Of a stretch of 64,000 bases of DNA, positions 1 to 11,220 are shown piece after piece. Within the stretch, counting starts at the first letter, position 1, and each line of letters begins with the position of its first letter. The position numbers and the translations under genes were made by a program. Source of the DNA: Lineus longissimus (lineage: Eukaryota; Nemertea; Pilidiophora; Heteronemertea; Lineidae); the NCBI RefSeq assembly GCF_910592395.1, contig NC_088323.1, positions 4,402,001-4,466,000 of the forward strand. Direction: 5' to 3'. The notes below the pieces were generated by a model. The model saw only the letters and a list, made by a program, of their open reading frames with translations. It ran no database searches and was not told where the DNA came from.

Positions 1-3000
1 CGCGGCCTACCTGCAAATCATGTGCTGGCTGACGGCTTCCGAGCGCCAGTGCTGGAAAATCCGCACTAGTTACTTCAGATCGGTGATGAAACAAGAAATC
101 GGTTGGTTCGACCTGACAGAGACAGGACAACTTGCTACGAGGCTTTCAGAGTAAGTTGAAAATACGTGTACAATGAACGGCCAAATTTTCACTGGCATCT
201 TATTGTTGCAAATCTTTTTAAAAATTAGATTCACAGAGAGAAAAAAATGGCGAATAAATACTTCCCACATAGGTGTGTTTTTCAATTGCGCTTATCTTTA
301 TTCTTTCAGTGACATCAACAAAATCAAGGAGGGTATTGGTGATAAGTTGGCAAACTTCTTCCAATGGTTTACTACATTCATTGCTGGTATCACCATCGGT
401 TTCGTGAACGGTTGGCTACTAACTCTGGTCATCCTGGCAGTCAGTCCTCTGCTTGTTATATGTGCTGCTCTCATGACCAAGGTAAAAAGGCCTTCCAGTT
501 GTTCAACAGGTTTCTGGCTTGTATCAGAATCAGTTTCGTGAATGGCTGGCTCCTACCATTATTTTGATCATCCTGGAAGGTAGGCTGTGTCAAGAATACG
601 TAGACCTGTGTACTATCTGTCACCCTCCCTCCTCAGAAGGGAAATTTTGTTTCAAATATGGCTTCACTCTACGATTATACGAAACGTCTGAATAGACAGG
701 AGTCGTTGTGTTTATTTAAACCCACACTTCACTCTACGATAGTGCCAGCCAGTCCCAGCCCCAAAAACATTATGGTCACTTCTCCTTTATCAACAAAGAC
801 CAAGATGTAAACAGAATTCATAAAACTATCACCATTCTGTTTTTAGCTTGCTGGCAGCTTGACAAGTAAGGAATTGACAGCCTATGCCAAGGCTGGTGGG
901 GTGGCTGAAGAAGTGATCAGCGCTATACGGACTGTTGCAGCGTTCGGTGGCGAACAGAAGGAAGTAAAAAGGTGGGTTTTAGGGAATTGTTGAGCCAACC
1001 AATGGCTTTATTCTCAAAAATTTCGGTATATTGACGGTATTGACGCCATGTTGAATTTTTCAGATATGTTGGTAACTTGTCTGACGCCGAGAAATTCGGT
1101 ATCAAGAAGGGCGTAACGAATGGTCTGTCACTGGCGAGTGTCTGGGGTATCATGATGTTGGCGTACGCCTTAGGATTCTGGTACGGCTCCGTCCTGATTC
1201 ACGACGAGGCCAAGAACTACACTGTTGGACAGGTTATCATTGTAAGTGAATGAAGGACCCGCATTTTCTGTCTGTCTGATGACGTCATCTCATCGCCAAT
1301 GACGTCATGTCTATACGAGACTCTTATGCACTCGTATTAAAAACAGAAGGTTTTCAGTGAAATTAATTTGTCCTTATCTTGTATTATATTGATGCACAGT
1401 GTGTTGCTATGTAAAATGTTTGTACTAACCGAACATCTACACCTATGCACAGGTGTTCTTCAGTGTTGTATTCGCTGCCTTTGCCATTGGACTTGCCACA
1501 CCTAATCTGCATGCATTTGCAACAGCAAGAGGGGCTGCGTTTGCCATTCATGCCTTGATTGACAGAGTAAGTTCTTGACAGGATTTTGCCTTTACACCCC
1601 CACTTTCCAAAGTGGACTGCTCTAATGCATTAACTGGAAGAGTCCAAACTGGGAAATGGGGTGTAAAGGTCAATATTAGAAGCAATTGGTACGGCTGCAT
1701 GATAACATGTGCAATTTCCATCCAGCAAGACTAACATACAGCAGAACCTAACTGGCTTATTGACATGTAGTGCTTATCTTGTGAAACTGCTTGCTTCATC
1801 TACAGGTGTTTTTCGCCGTGATTTTCGGAGCATTCTCCCTGGGTAGCGCAGCACCAAACCTCCAGGCATTCGCCACAGGACGAGGAGCTGCATTTTCCGT
1901 CTACTCAGTTATTGACAGAGTAAGTGACAAATTGATCTTGGGCTGTCGGAATGGCAACTGTCCCCTCTGAGGTGCGGGGTACCTGGTCGGTTATAGTCCA
2001 CTCATGACGGATAGAGAGGGCAGCTTTCTTCAACAGAGAAGGTTTCCTCCTGGGTTCAAGTTTCCTACATAATTCCAGTATATTTTCGTGAATCAAAGGT
2101 ATTTGCAAAATCTGCAAAAATAAAACGCCGGGGAAATATTGGCATTATACATTAATATCACGACATTGATTGCCTTTTAATCTCATCATTTAGTCATATT
2201 ATGTTGGTAATTCTTTTCTTCGAGGTTTTCCAGCAGTGACTATTAACACTGTGTGGTGGTCTGTCATATCCATAATGATACAGGTATTATTTCCTTCTGC
2301 CAAAGCCTAATGATACAGTTGCCCCAGTGGCAAGATCGCTCTCACCCTCACTGTAGACGCAGAACTTAAACCTAAAAATAGTCATGTAGACATTCAGTAG
2401 TACAATAAACTTGACCTTTTGACTGCCAGCTTTGCTACATATAATTATGCTTCATAAACATGACGAATATAAAAAGTTTTTAACAAAAAGTAGACACTAA
2501 ACAAATCAACATTTCAGGAAACTTGTCATTTTAATTGTTAGGGGGGTCTTCTTGGGGACGAGAGTAGAGGATGCAGTCCCTATAATGCCATTCGTTGTCC
2601 CCATATTGAAATATCAGTCGCTACAAGATGACAGTTGTGATGGGGTCACGCTGGTGGCAGAGTAATTGGCCAAAATAGTTCTTATCATTAAAGTTTCGAT
2701 TGATTCTCTTTGAATCAATCTTAAGTTGCAGATTTGAAATAGCAAGAAATTACATGAATTCAGCCTGAAACAAGTATTGAATCTGAACGGTAAATTCTTA
2801 ATTGAAATAATCGTTTCCAGGAGTCAAAGATTGACCCAACCTCTGAGGAGGGTGAACGGCCAGCAACCATGGAGGGAAACGTCTTGTTCAAAAACGTGGA
2901 TTTCATCTATCCGTCTCGAGAAGAAGTGAAAGTGATGGACAGATTCAATCTCACGATCAAGCGAGGCCAGACTGTTGCTCTGTGTGGCCAAAGTGGATGT

Positions 3001-6000
3001 GGCAAGAGTACTTCTGTCCAGTTGCTGCAACGATTTTATGATCCAATTGACGGACAGGTAGGAAAGAATCAGCAGTGAATAAGACATTAACTCTTTCACT
3101 CTTTCGTGTTAGACATTAACTCTTTCACTGCCAAACTTGTATGCATAATGCGTCGCAGAACCAAGCATTTCTCCTAACTGATATTGAAAGTAAAGAAGAA
3201 GTCCCAATCAGTAGATTTAAACTTAAAGGCTATGTGTTTAAATATTTTTCAGTTTTTCTAATATTTTTCCCCTTCATCTTCAGATTCTTCTCGATGGCCG
3301 GGACCTGAAGTCCCTGAATATCCAATGGCTCCGTCAGCACATTGGTGTCGTCAGTCAGGAACCGATTCTGTTTGCGACAACCATTGCCGAAAACATCCGT
3401 TATGGACGCGATGGTGTCACCGACGAAGAGATTGAGCAAGCATGTCGGGAATCAAACGCCCATGACTTCATCAGTGACCTACCCGATGTAAGTTGGCAAG
3501 CAAAGAATTTCATTATTTCCAATGTCTGTTCATTGAATTTTACAGTCTACTTGAAGATTAAGGAATGTTTGCAATGTTAAATCGTATGCTATGACAGCAT
3601 CAGTTAGAGGGTCTAAATCTCCCTTATTTTGGTAGGAAACAGTTTTATCATGCTGTCTGCTGATCATTCCAATTGACACAGATGTAATAGTAAGACAGAG
3701 TGACCACTGACCCTTTTTTTGTCTCATTTTTGTGGGGGCATATGGTTCCCAAAAACAATCCTCACCTCACCACATATTTCTACAACCTCTTTTACATTCT
3801 ACATTTTCGTGATTCGTCATTTTAGAAATACCAGACTCTTGTCGGAGAGCGTGGTGCCCAGCTAAGCGGCGGCCAAAAGCAGCGCATTGCCATTGCTCGG
3901 GCTCTCGTACGTGATCCGAAGATCCTACTCCTTGACGAAGCCACATCTGCCCTGGACACAGAGAGTGAGTCTGTCGTGCAGGCAGCATTGGATAAGGTCA
4001 AGCAGGGTCGTACCACCCTGGTGGTAGCCCATCGGCTGTCGACGATTCAGAATGCAGACATCATCGTTGGAATCAAGGACGGCCAGAATGTTGAGCAGGG
4101 AACGCACTCTGAGCTGATGTTCCGGGAAGGTTTATACTACAATCTAGTCATGGCACAGGTCAGTATTCAAAGGCTTTTGTTCATGTGGTCGTACTCTTTA
4201 CTTTAAGCAAAAGCCTACACTAGTATTATAATAAACCCCTTGAAAAGTGCTGTACTTCCATATTTCCTTTTCCTATACGGTAGACTTAAATATGGATTCC
4301 AAGGTTGCAGTTTCAAAACACTCTTCAGCACTCTGATAAAAAATGAACTTTGACCTTGGATTCATTCAAGCTGCCTCTCTAGAATGACGTCTTTTTGCCA
4401 GATCATGTGAAACACAACTTATTGTTATTTTTACTTTTCCAGTCAAAGAAGAAGTCAAAGGAGGAGGAAGGTGAGTTATTTTCTCCACAAATGTTTTAAT
4501 ATTCCTGTTTTTCTAACGATAGACGTAATATGACTAATTTGCGATAGGAATGAGGAATGGTCTGGGTTTGTCTCTGCATGTCACAATGCATACATGTAAG
4601 CTCAAGGTACAATCGAAACCACGACTGACTGGTATATGGATACTAAAGATCTGTGAATGGACTATAATCCATGAATATTGTAAACAAACTTCAGTGTCAT
4701 GCCACCAAATCAAGGCAAAAAAAACAAAAATTGATAAAAGGCATGCAAATGTAACCATTGTTACAGTGTTATAGTGCCAGTTAGAGTCAATAAAGCATTC
4801 ATCAGACCCGGCTGACTTCCTCGTAATATCTAAAAATTAATAATCTTCATCATCTTCACAACGTGTCTTATCAAGCTGAACTTTGGATAGATCCTGGAGG
4901 TGCCTCAAGTTTTAGTATTCTTTCGAAAGAAGTTGCGTGTTGAATGTAAATGTATGTGTGTTTCGTGGCAGACAGATCTCGGACAATACACATGCTTCTA
5001 GCTGTCGTTTCAACTGAGTAATAATGAATGACAAAATTCTATTCCATTTGACGTTTAAATCACAAATCGTAGCAACTGAGCTTCAAATTATCGAAGGTAT
5101 TTATGATAGAATATTGTGACCCTTAATTGTTTTTTTATGATAGTCAATTATTAGTGAATTTCTTAAGATGTAGTTTTGGTGTTTTTGGGTTTTTCTGATT
5201 TCAATAAGAACTTTTGCATGCGTATGTTTACGATGGTTTTGTTGGCAAAATAGCAAAAACATCTATCCATTGCACATTTCCCCTCCTTTCGTTTTTTCTG
5301 TGTTCGAGAATTATTTTGGATGAAGTTATCCTGTCTTCTGACATGGAAGTACTTTGACGTACTGTAGCTTGTGTTGTAAATGTATTCAAAGTTTTCTCCT
5401 GTTTGCACCAACTGAATAATTTGTGATTGGTGTGTTATGTGTTTTATGTTAGAGGGTACAAAATATGTTGTAGGCTTTTGAGACGTTTTTTGTGTATGCA
5501 TTTTGCATGTCACATCATGTACTATGTAGTCATTCACTGCCACATTTACCACATTTTCTTCAAAATCAGTTGAACGAATTTTTTCTTTGTTTTCAAGTTT
5601 AGGTTAAGGAGAAGGTAACACCATGTACAAAATCTCTCTTGAATTGAATGCCACCAGTTGCTGTATTTATTTTAGTCATGGCTTTGCCCTTGCTGCAGTT
5701 CTCTCCCTATGCTGCTTAATAAAAACATCTTGTTTCAGTTTGCCACTGAATTGTGCTGACCTTCATGTCAGCTCTGAATGCTGCTTGTGAAATTTGAAAC
5801 CAGAGATAGGACAGAACCCCTGCAGTCCAAGTTCTACTCTTTCTTGTCATGTAAAATAATAGACAACACCAATACACCTACTTCAATCTGGCCGTTTACT
5901 GTATATTCTTGATCCAGTGCTGTTCAATGCCAGGGCTGTTAATCTTGGCACGTCCGTGTACAGTATATGTCCTAACATAACATGTCTATGAACCGATCGA

Positions 6001-9000
6001 TACATGGCTGATGCATGAGTTCTTGGTCGAGGTATTAAACTCCTTCAAGTTTGTATGATAATAGCACTTCTAGCATGTTCATGAGATATCATGTATTCTT
6101 CATCCCTGGAATGGTCCTTCCCCTTTCTATTGTTCCTATGCATAGTGAAAACATGAAAGCCTGTCCTCGCTTTGGGAACTCAAGTCTGCCCTTGCACATG
6201 CAGTGAAACTGGGGGCCGTGGTGGCTCAGTGGAGGAGCTTCAAATTGTGGTCAAGCTCTACTGGAAATCATTGAAGAGGAAAATTGAGAGTAATTTCCTT
6301 TAGGATGCAAATCAAAGCCATTTCTAGAATGTCCTATTAAGCCACCAGACAAGAAATCTGTACAGATGGTGTCAACATACAGGATCATATGTTTGGAGAC
6401 TGGGTGGAATTTCGGAGGATAATTGAGAAAAATTGTCAAACAGGGCTGACTGAAAAGATGAAGAAAACATTCCTTATTAGGAATGAAAATAAAACTGCAT
6501 ACATGTAGTCTGGGCATATGTCCTGAATTGTCATATTGTATGTCATTGTTTTCTCCTTACACATTTTAGAATCAGAGTCTGACTCTGATGAGCCCCTCCC
6601 CCCAACACCATCCAAGACTCCCCTAAAGAAGTCGTCCATTCGCATGAAATCTGGCAGGAAGCGAACCATCTCAGGCATGTCCGTGGCATCTGATGAAGAG
6701 AAGGGGGACGATGAGAAAAAGGTATGAGACTCAGTTGAAATAACTGCAACCTGGAAATATTTGTCTTTTGTTTCTGCATTTGCAGATAATTGTGAAATAT
6801 ATGACTGTGAAGGTATATGTGACACCAAATGGACCTGGTCATACTAACTAGGCTGCCTCCTTTCGTTTCTGGTTGGGAGTTTCTTCGAAGTAGGACCAAC
6901 ACCTAGATTACGTCATCCTGTACCACATGGTCTTATACTCCCTGTAAAAGTAACTTGGGTATATCTTGATAAGATGCAAAAGCCTTGGTGGCCAAGATTT
7001 AAACAAGCAGGATCTGCCCGGGTTTCAAATTCGAGTTTTCCTTCTCCGAAGTGATTTCAAATTCAAATTCATCTTCAGGGAAAGGATAACGATGAAGAGC
7101 CAAAACCATCGTTTGGACGTGTTTTGGCAATGAACAAACCGGAATGGGGATACATCGTTGGCGGGTGCTTTGCCTCCCTCATCAACGGTGGGATACAGCC
7201 TGCATTCGCTATCATCTTTGCTGAATTCATTGGGGTATGTATGCTACATTTTGATACCAATCCTCTGTTTGCATTAAAGTGTATTTCAGATCATTCAGTA
7301 TCATTTCTACAACGAGACCAAGGCAAATTTAAGAAATTCTGGAAAGCCCTGTGTATCCTGATTTAGCTACATTTAAAATGACGCCTTGGTTCTTTATTTG
7401 CTTCCAGGTATTTGGAGAAACTAACCGGGACATCCAGAGGGAGAGAGTCAACCTCTATTGCATCCTGTTTGTTTGCATCGGTGTGTTGATGTTCTTCTCG
7501 ATGTTCCTCCAGTCTTATTTCTTCGCGAAATCGGGAGAGGCTCTCACCAAGCGGCTGAGGCAACTGACGTTCACTGCGATGTTAAAACAGGTAAAGATCT
7601 TAGGGAACATACTTGAGAAGTTTGTACATGTATAAGCAACTGCAGGACACATAGAGACTGTACTATGACCAAGTGGGGCACCTATGGAAACACAGTTATT
7701 GAGATCAAAAGTGGGCCTAGAGATGACCACCAGGGCACAAATATGTGATGTAGGTTTTATAATGCAACATAACCAGAAACAGCTCCTGAAATATCATGGC
7801 AAATAGGCTCATAAGACGATGTCTATTTTGCAAAAGTAATTATGAGAGTATGACAGCTTGCTGCCACTGCCATCATGAAATTATATTCTAAAGTTTTGTA
7901 ATCCTATTCATTTCAGGAAATTGGATACTTTGACAGCCCGAAAAATTCCACTGGAGCGCTGACTACAAGGTTGGCTGTAGATGCATCTGCTGTTCAGGGG
8001 GTAAGAAATTGATTATGTCGATTAGAGAAAATTTAGTGCCGATATTTTTCAGTAATTGTTAGTAATATTTCATCTCATCATTTGCTCAGCTTGGACAAGC
8101 TTGTTGCAGAGATAAAAGAGTGTCATGATAACATTGTGGGAGGCCGCAGTTCCTGACAGCCGTCATGGAGGGTTGGTGGCTCTGCATAAATGGTTTATTA
8201 CAATGAGTCCCACATTCATGTGCCTCATCTTATTTCTCAACTATTCCAGGCTACAGGAGTGCGGCTTGGCAGCATTCTCCAGTCCATTTCCAATATGGGA
8301 ACAGCTCTGATCATCTCCTTCATCTATGGCTGGAAACTCACCCTCGTCATTCTCGCATTTGTACCGTTCATCGCGGTCGGCGGGTTCGTCGAGATGAAAA
8401 TCATGGCGGGTGTTTCGAACAAGGATAAAGAAGCTGTGGAGGATGCTGGGAAGGTTGCTATCGAGGGGATATCAAACATTCGCACTGTCGCTCAGTTGAC
8501 CAAGGAGACGAAGTTTATGGACTTGTATGCGGCAGGATTGACACCTGTCCACAAGTAAGATTGAAATCTTAAAGTTTTGAGCTGAATGTATTCGTTGTCT
8601 TAACTCTCCATGGAACAAATTCAGTGGCAGGGTTGAGGCAGAATGAAATTGGTACAGAAAAATCAAGTTGCCTTGACTGGAATTTGAACCACAGATCATT
8701 GGATTGGCAGTCCACAGCTCTACCAAGCTAATGAGGCTTGTGACCGGCAACATTTCGTATCAGTTATGTATCTGTGGCATCAAAATGTGCACTTGTCCAC
8801 CCTTAAAAATCTAGATGGGAGAAGTCAGGGACAGTCCCCCTCAAATGATGCACCTCAAGCGGGAGCTCTTTTGCAGAGATATATTAAGATTTATGTTACC
8901 ATTTGTTCTTTCAGAGCATCCATTAAGCAGGCACATCTTATTGGCTTTGTGTTTGGTCTGACACAGGCCATCATTGACTTTGTCCATGCCGCAGCCTTCG

Positions 9001-11220
9001 CTTTCGGGGCCTACCTGATTCAACAAAACGAGATGGATTTTACTAGCGTATTCAAGTAAGTATGATGGAGGGCGGGAGATAAAAAGAGACGTGGTCCCGA
9101 TAAACCTTGCAACCTACCCTATGTATTTGCCCCTTGATCCTATGAATTGTCTAATAGTCCAAAAATATCATTATATCTCTTTCATTTGCTTGCAGGGTGT
9201 TTGGGGCCATTGTGTTCGGTGCCATGGCTCTGGGCCAGGCAAGTTCCTTTGCCCCAGACTATGGAAAAGCAGTCTCAGCCTCTGGTAGGATATTTGGACT
9301 CCTCGACAGGGAGCCTGAGATTGACAGCTCAGATCCAGAAGGAGAAAAACCGGTAAGTCATTTACTCGATTTCCCATCCCACATATTTTTTACAGTAAAA
9401 CCTCTCTATCAAGGACTTCCTCAAGACTGACCAGTGCTGTCCTTAATAGGGATATATCCTTATTAAAGAGGTCAAATTGAAAGGAACAACCAATTTGGGA
9501 GCAGAAGTAGTGGTCTGAATAGAGAGGTGTCTTTTAAGGAAGGTTCCACTGTATGTGGAGGGAGAAAAATAAATATTATGACACTTTGGTCATTTCAGTC
9601 GGATGTGGCCGGAGCAGTCGACCTGAAGGATGTAAGATTCCGCTACCCTACTCGGCCAAACGTTACCATTCTACGAGGTCTTGATGTTAGTGCCAAACCT
9701 GGCCAGGTGGTGGCGCTAGTAGGCAGCAGCGGCTGTGGCAAGAGTACATGCGTCTCAATTGTGGAAAGATTCTATGAGGCTGAGGGTGGGGAAGTGGTAA
9801 GATGATATACACTATTTTTGATTGATTTTCTGATTGTTTTGATTTATTGATTTATTGATCGATTTACTGATTGATTGATTGATTGATTGATCGACTTAGA
9901 AGCTGAGATTTAGTGTACCAGTACCTGAGTACCCTAGGCTTACGTTCCCACAAGGAGTAAATGTCCAACCTGAGGTGGACTACCTAAGGGCACTGAAAAG
10001 AACAGTGAAGCCTTAAGTTATAATGATAATGACCAAATCAGTCTTCATCACAGGTTTTGCTTCATTCATAAGAGCTTTGTCTCTACAGACCCCAGCTCCG
10101 GGCGAAAATTATAAAATAACTTTCTTCACTACAGATGATTGATGGAAAGAACATTACGAAATGGAACATCAAGCATCTCCGATCACAGATGGGTATCGTA
10201 TCCCAGGAGCCAATCCTCTTCGACCGGTCCATCGCAGAGAATATCGCGTATGGTGACAACACCCGAGAGGACATCCCAATGGCGGAGATCATCGCTGCGG
10301 CCAGGAATGCGAACATCCATAGCTTCATCGAGTCTCTACCAGAGGTAAGTACTACTATGTGTAAAATGAAACATTGCCAACTTATGATTCTGAATATCTC
10401 CCGAGTTATGTTTCTGTATAAAATCCTATATGATTTCTTCAACAAGTTAACATTACATCACACTTTTGTTGAAGAGAAATTTGTTGAGCAATTGACAGTA
10501 GTGACAGTCTTGATTTTTTCTGTGTCAGAGTTCAGTGGTATTTCTTGAACAAATGGTCGGCAGTAAATGGTGTATCTAATCGATTTCTTTCTTTCAGGGT
10601 TACGAAACAAACTGTGGAGACAAGGGCACCCAATTGAGTGGTGGGCAGAAACAGAGAGTAGCAATTGCTCGTGCTCTCATTAGGAATCCCAAGATTCTGC
10701 TCCTCGATGAGGCCACGTCTGCTTTGGACAACGAGAGCGAAAAGGTGAGGTCAAAAACACGTGTGGCATTCATTTCCCACAAGTTTACCAAGAAAATAGG
10801 TTTTGATGGAAAATATTTGAAGAAATTTTACTCATATTAACCTTTCAAACAGGATGACATTCAGTACTTCCAGTAATGTTGAAATTTATGTTCAGTGTGC
10901 ATTTACACAATTGAAAAATCCCAAATTTTGTTTCAAATTTCAAACTTTGAGCAAACAACCCTGGTGTCTGTTTGACATCAACACGACAGCTATCAAAGCT
11001 TGTCTCTCTTTCCTTCCAGGTTGTACAAGAAGCGCTGGACGCAGCCCAGAAGGGCCGGACCTCGATCGTGATTGCCCATCGCCTCTCCACGATCCGCAAT
11101 GCCGACAAGATCTACGTTATCCAACACGGCAAGGTGAAGGAAGTGGGGAAACATGACGACCTTCTCGCAGCCAAAGGAATTTACTACAAGCTGAATAATG
11201 TCCAGTTGCAGCAGATCTAA
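1..11220 (+). CDS. ABCB1-like: ABCB1/MDR-type (P-glycoprotein-like) full ABC transporter, 5' partial
   Basis: ATP-driven efflux pump of the plasma membrane, by family. Exons read: 1-150, 310-481, 847-971, 1064-1241, one of 1453-1566 or 1806-1919, 2821-3057, 3284-3487, 3826-4158, 4443-4470, 6570-6721, 7079-7234, 7408-7590, 7917-8000, 8250-8554, 8915-9055, 9196-9352, 9599-9796, 10135-10344, 10598-10744, 11020-11220. They join in frame to 1157 residues; about 130 N-terminal residues lie upstream of the window. Order: TMD1 remainder, NBD1 (Walker [10 protein letters not shown] near residue 302, LSGGQKQR near 406, [18 protein letters not shown]), an acidic/basic linker (exons 4443 and 6570) rich in Ser and Lys, TMD2, then NBD2 ([34 protein letters not shown]). 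All catalytic motifs of both NBDs are intact. The 2.1 kb intron 4471-6569 contains no gene that I can see. Closest human relative is ABCB1/ABCB4 by pattern; orthology is inferred only. Confidence 0.95.
490..582 (+). pseudogene. Decayed partial copy of the preceding ABCB exon
   Basis: Directly after exon 310-481 the intron repeats the second half of that exon. Its frame reads [19 protein letters not shown], against [21 protein letters not shown] in the true exon, and it even ends in tcatcctggaag followed by gtaggc, mirroring the exon end. About 5 extra bases after ctacc break the frame and give a TGA stop. It looks like a tandem exon duplication that has lost coding capacity. Confidence 0.65.
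1280..1307. promoter_or_regulatory. Paired CRE-type palindromes flanking a CCAAT box
   Basis: Two perfect TGACGTCA palindromes (1280-1287 and 1300-1307) sit 20 bp apart, about two helical turns, with CCAAT directly overlapping the second. They are in the intron just upstream of the alternative TM6 exons. The match to the CREB/ATF site is seen in the sequence; any regulatory role is inference. Confidence 0.35.
1453..1566 (+). CDS. ABCB TM6 exon, alternative copy A
   Basis: A 114-nt exon (38 codons, phase 0 at both ends) preceded by a tgcacag acceptor and followed by gtaagt. It begins [13 protein letters not shown] and ends ALIDR, the TM6-to-NBD1 segment of the transporter (human MDR1 has VFFSVLIGAFSVG here). 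The next exon (1806-1919) is a homologous copy of identical length and phase. Using both would insert an extra 38 residues containing a second TM6-like helix, so inclusion of only one per mRNA is inferred. Confidence 0.85.
1589..1669. repeat. Imperfect inverted repeat (hairpin) between the two TM6 exons
   Basis: Left arm starts cctttacacccc and right arm ends ggggtgtaaagg. Complementarity continues inward (ctttcc with ggaaa, agtggact with agtccaaact) for roughly 33 bases, leaving a short AT-rich loop near taatgcatta. It lies entirely inside the intron 1567-1805 that separates the two alternative exons. Confidence 0.6.
1806..1919 (+). CDS. ABCB TM6 exon, alternative copy B
   Basis: Second 114-nt copy of the TM6 exon, with ctacag acceptor and gtaagt donor, phase 0 at both ends. 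It begins [13 protein letters not shown] and ends SVIDR. By hand alignment 24 of 38 residues match copy A, with the differences concentrated in the helix face and the last ten residues, while PNL, AFAT and RGAAF are kept. Both copies have open frames and good splice sites, so neither looks decayed. Confidence 0.85.
3087..3134 (+). mobile_element. Fragment of a piggyBac-like terminal repeat, tandemly doubled
   Basis: The sequence ttaactctttcact occurs at 3087 and again at 3117, where it continues as ttaactctttcactgcc. This is the same terminal motif as the complete miniature element at 12032-12438, with one base different. No matching right end is nearby, so this is probably a solo end or truncated insertion within the NBD1 intron. 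Confidence 0.4.
8670..8742 (-). mobile_element. tRNA-derived SINE head or tRNA pseudogene
   Basis: On the minus strand the segment reads gcctcattagcttggtagagc, then about 35 bases later ggttcaaattcc. These match an RNA polymerase III A box (tagcttggtag) and B box (ggttcaaattcc) at tRNA spacing, and GCCT can pair with AGGC at the ends. It lies in an ABCB intron. The acceptor stem is imperfect, so I favour a SINE or pseudogene over a working tRNA. Confidence 0.45.
9393..9552. mobile_element. Short element with inverted aacctctct ends
   Basis: Begins cagtaaaacctctcta and ends with aggttccactg, the two ends being imperfect inverted complements. Internal words (ctctct, ggacttcc, aaggac) recur in both orientations. 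A related fragment, agtggaacctctctaag, starts at 24839. This indicates a dispersed family inserted in an ABCB intron. Confidence 0.4.
9840..9892. repeat. gatt microsatellite
   Basis: Imperfect tandem repeats of gatt/gattt in the intron after the Walker A exon of NBD2, including gattgattgattgattgat. Confidence 0.8.

Noticed and set aside
5163-5552. 129-codon minus-strand frame in the large ABCB intron
   Set aside because: No family resemblance, AT-rich composition and no splice context; it looks like a chance frame.
6213-6243. A-box-like ggtggctcagtgg as a second tRNA-derived element
   Set aside because: No acceptable B box at tRNA spacing follows.
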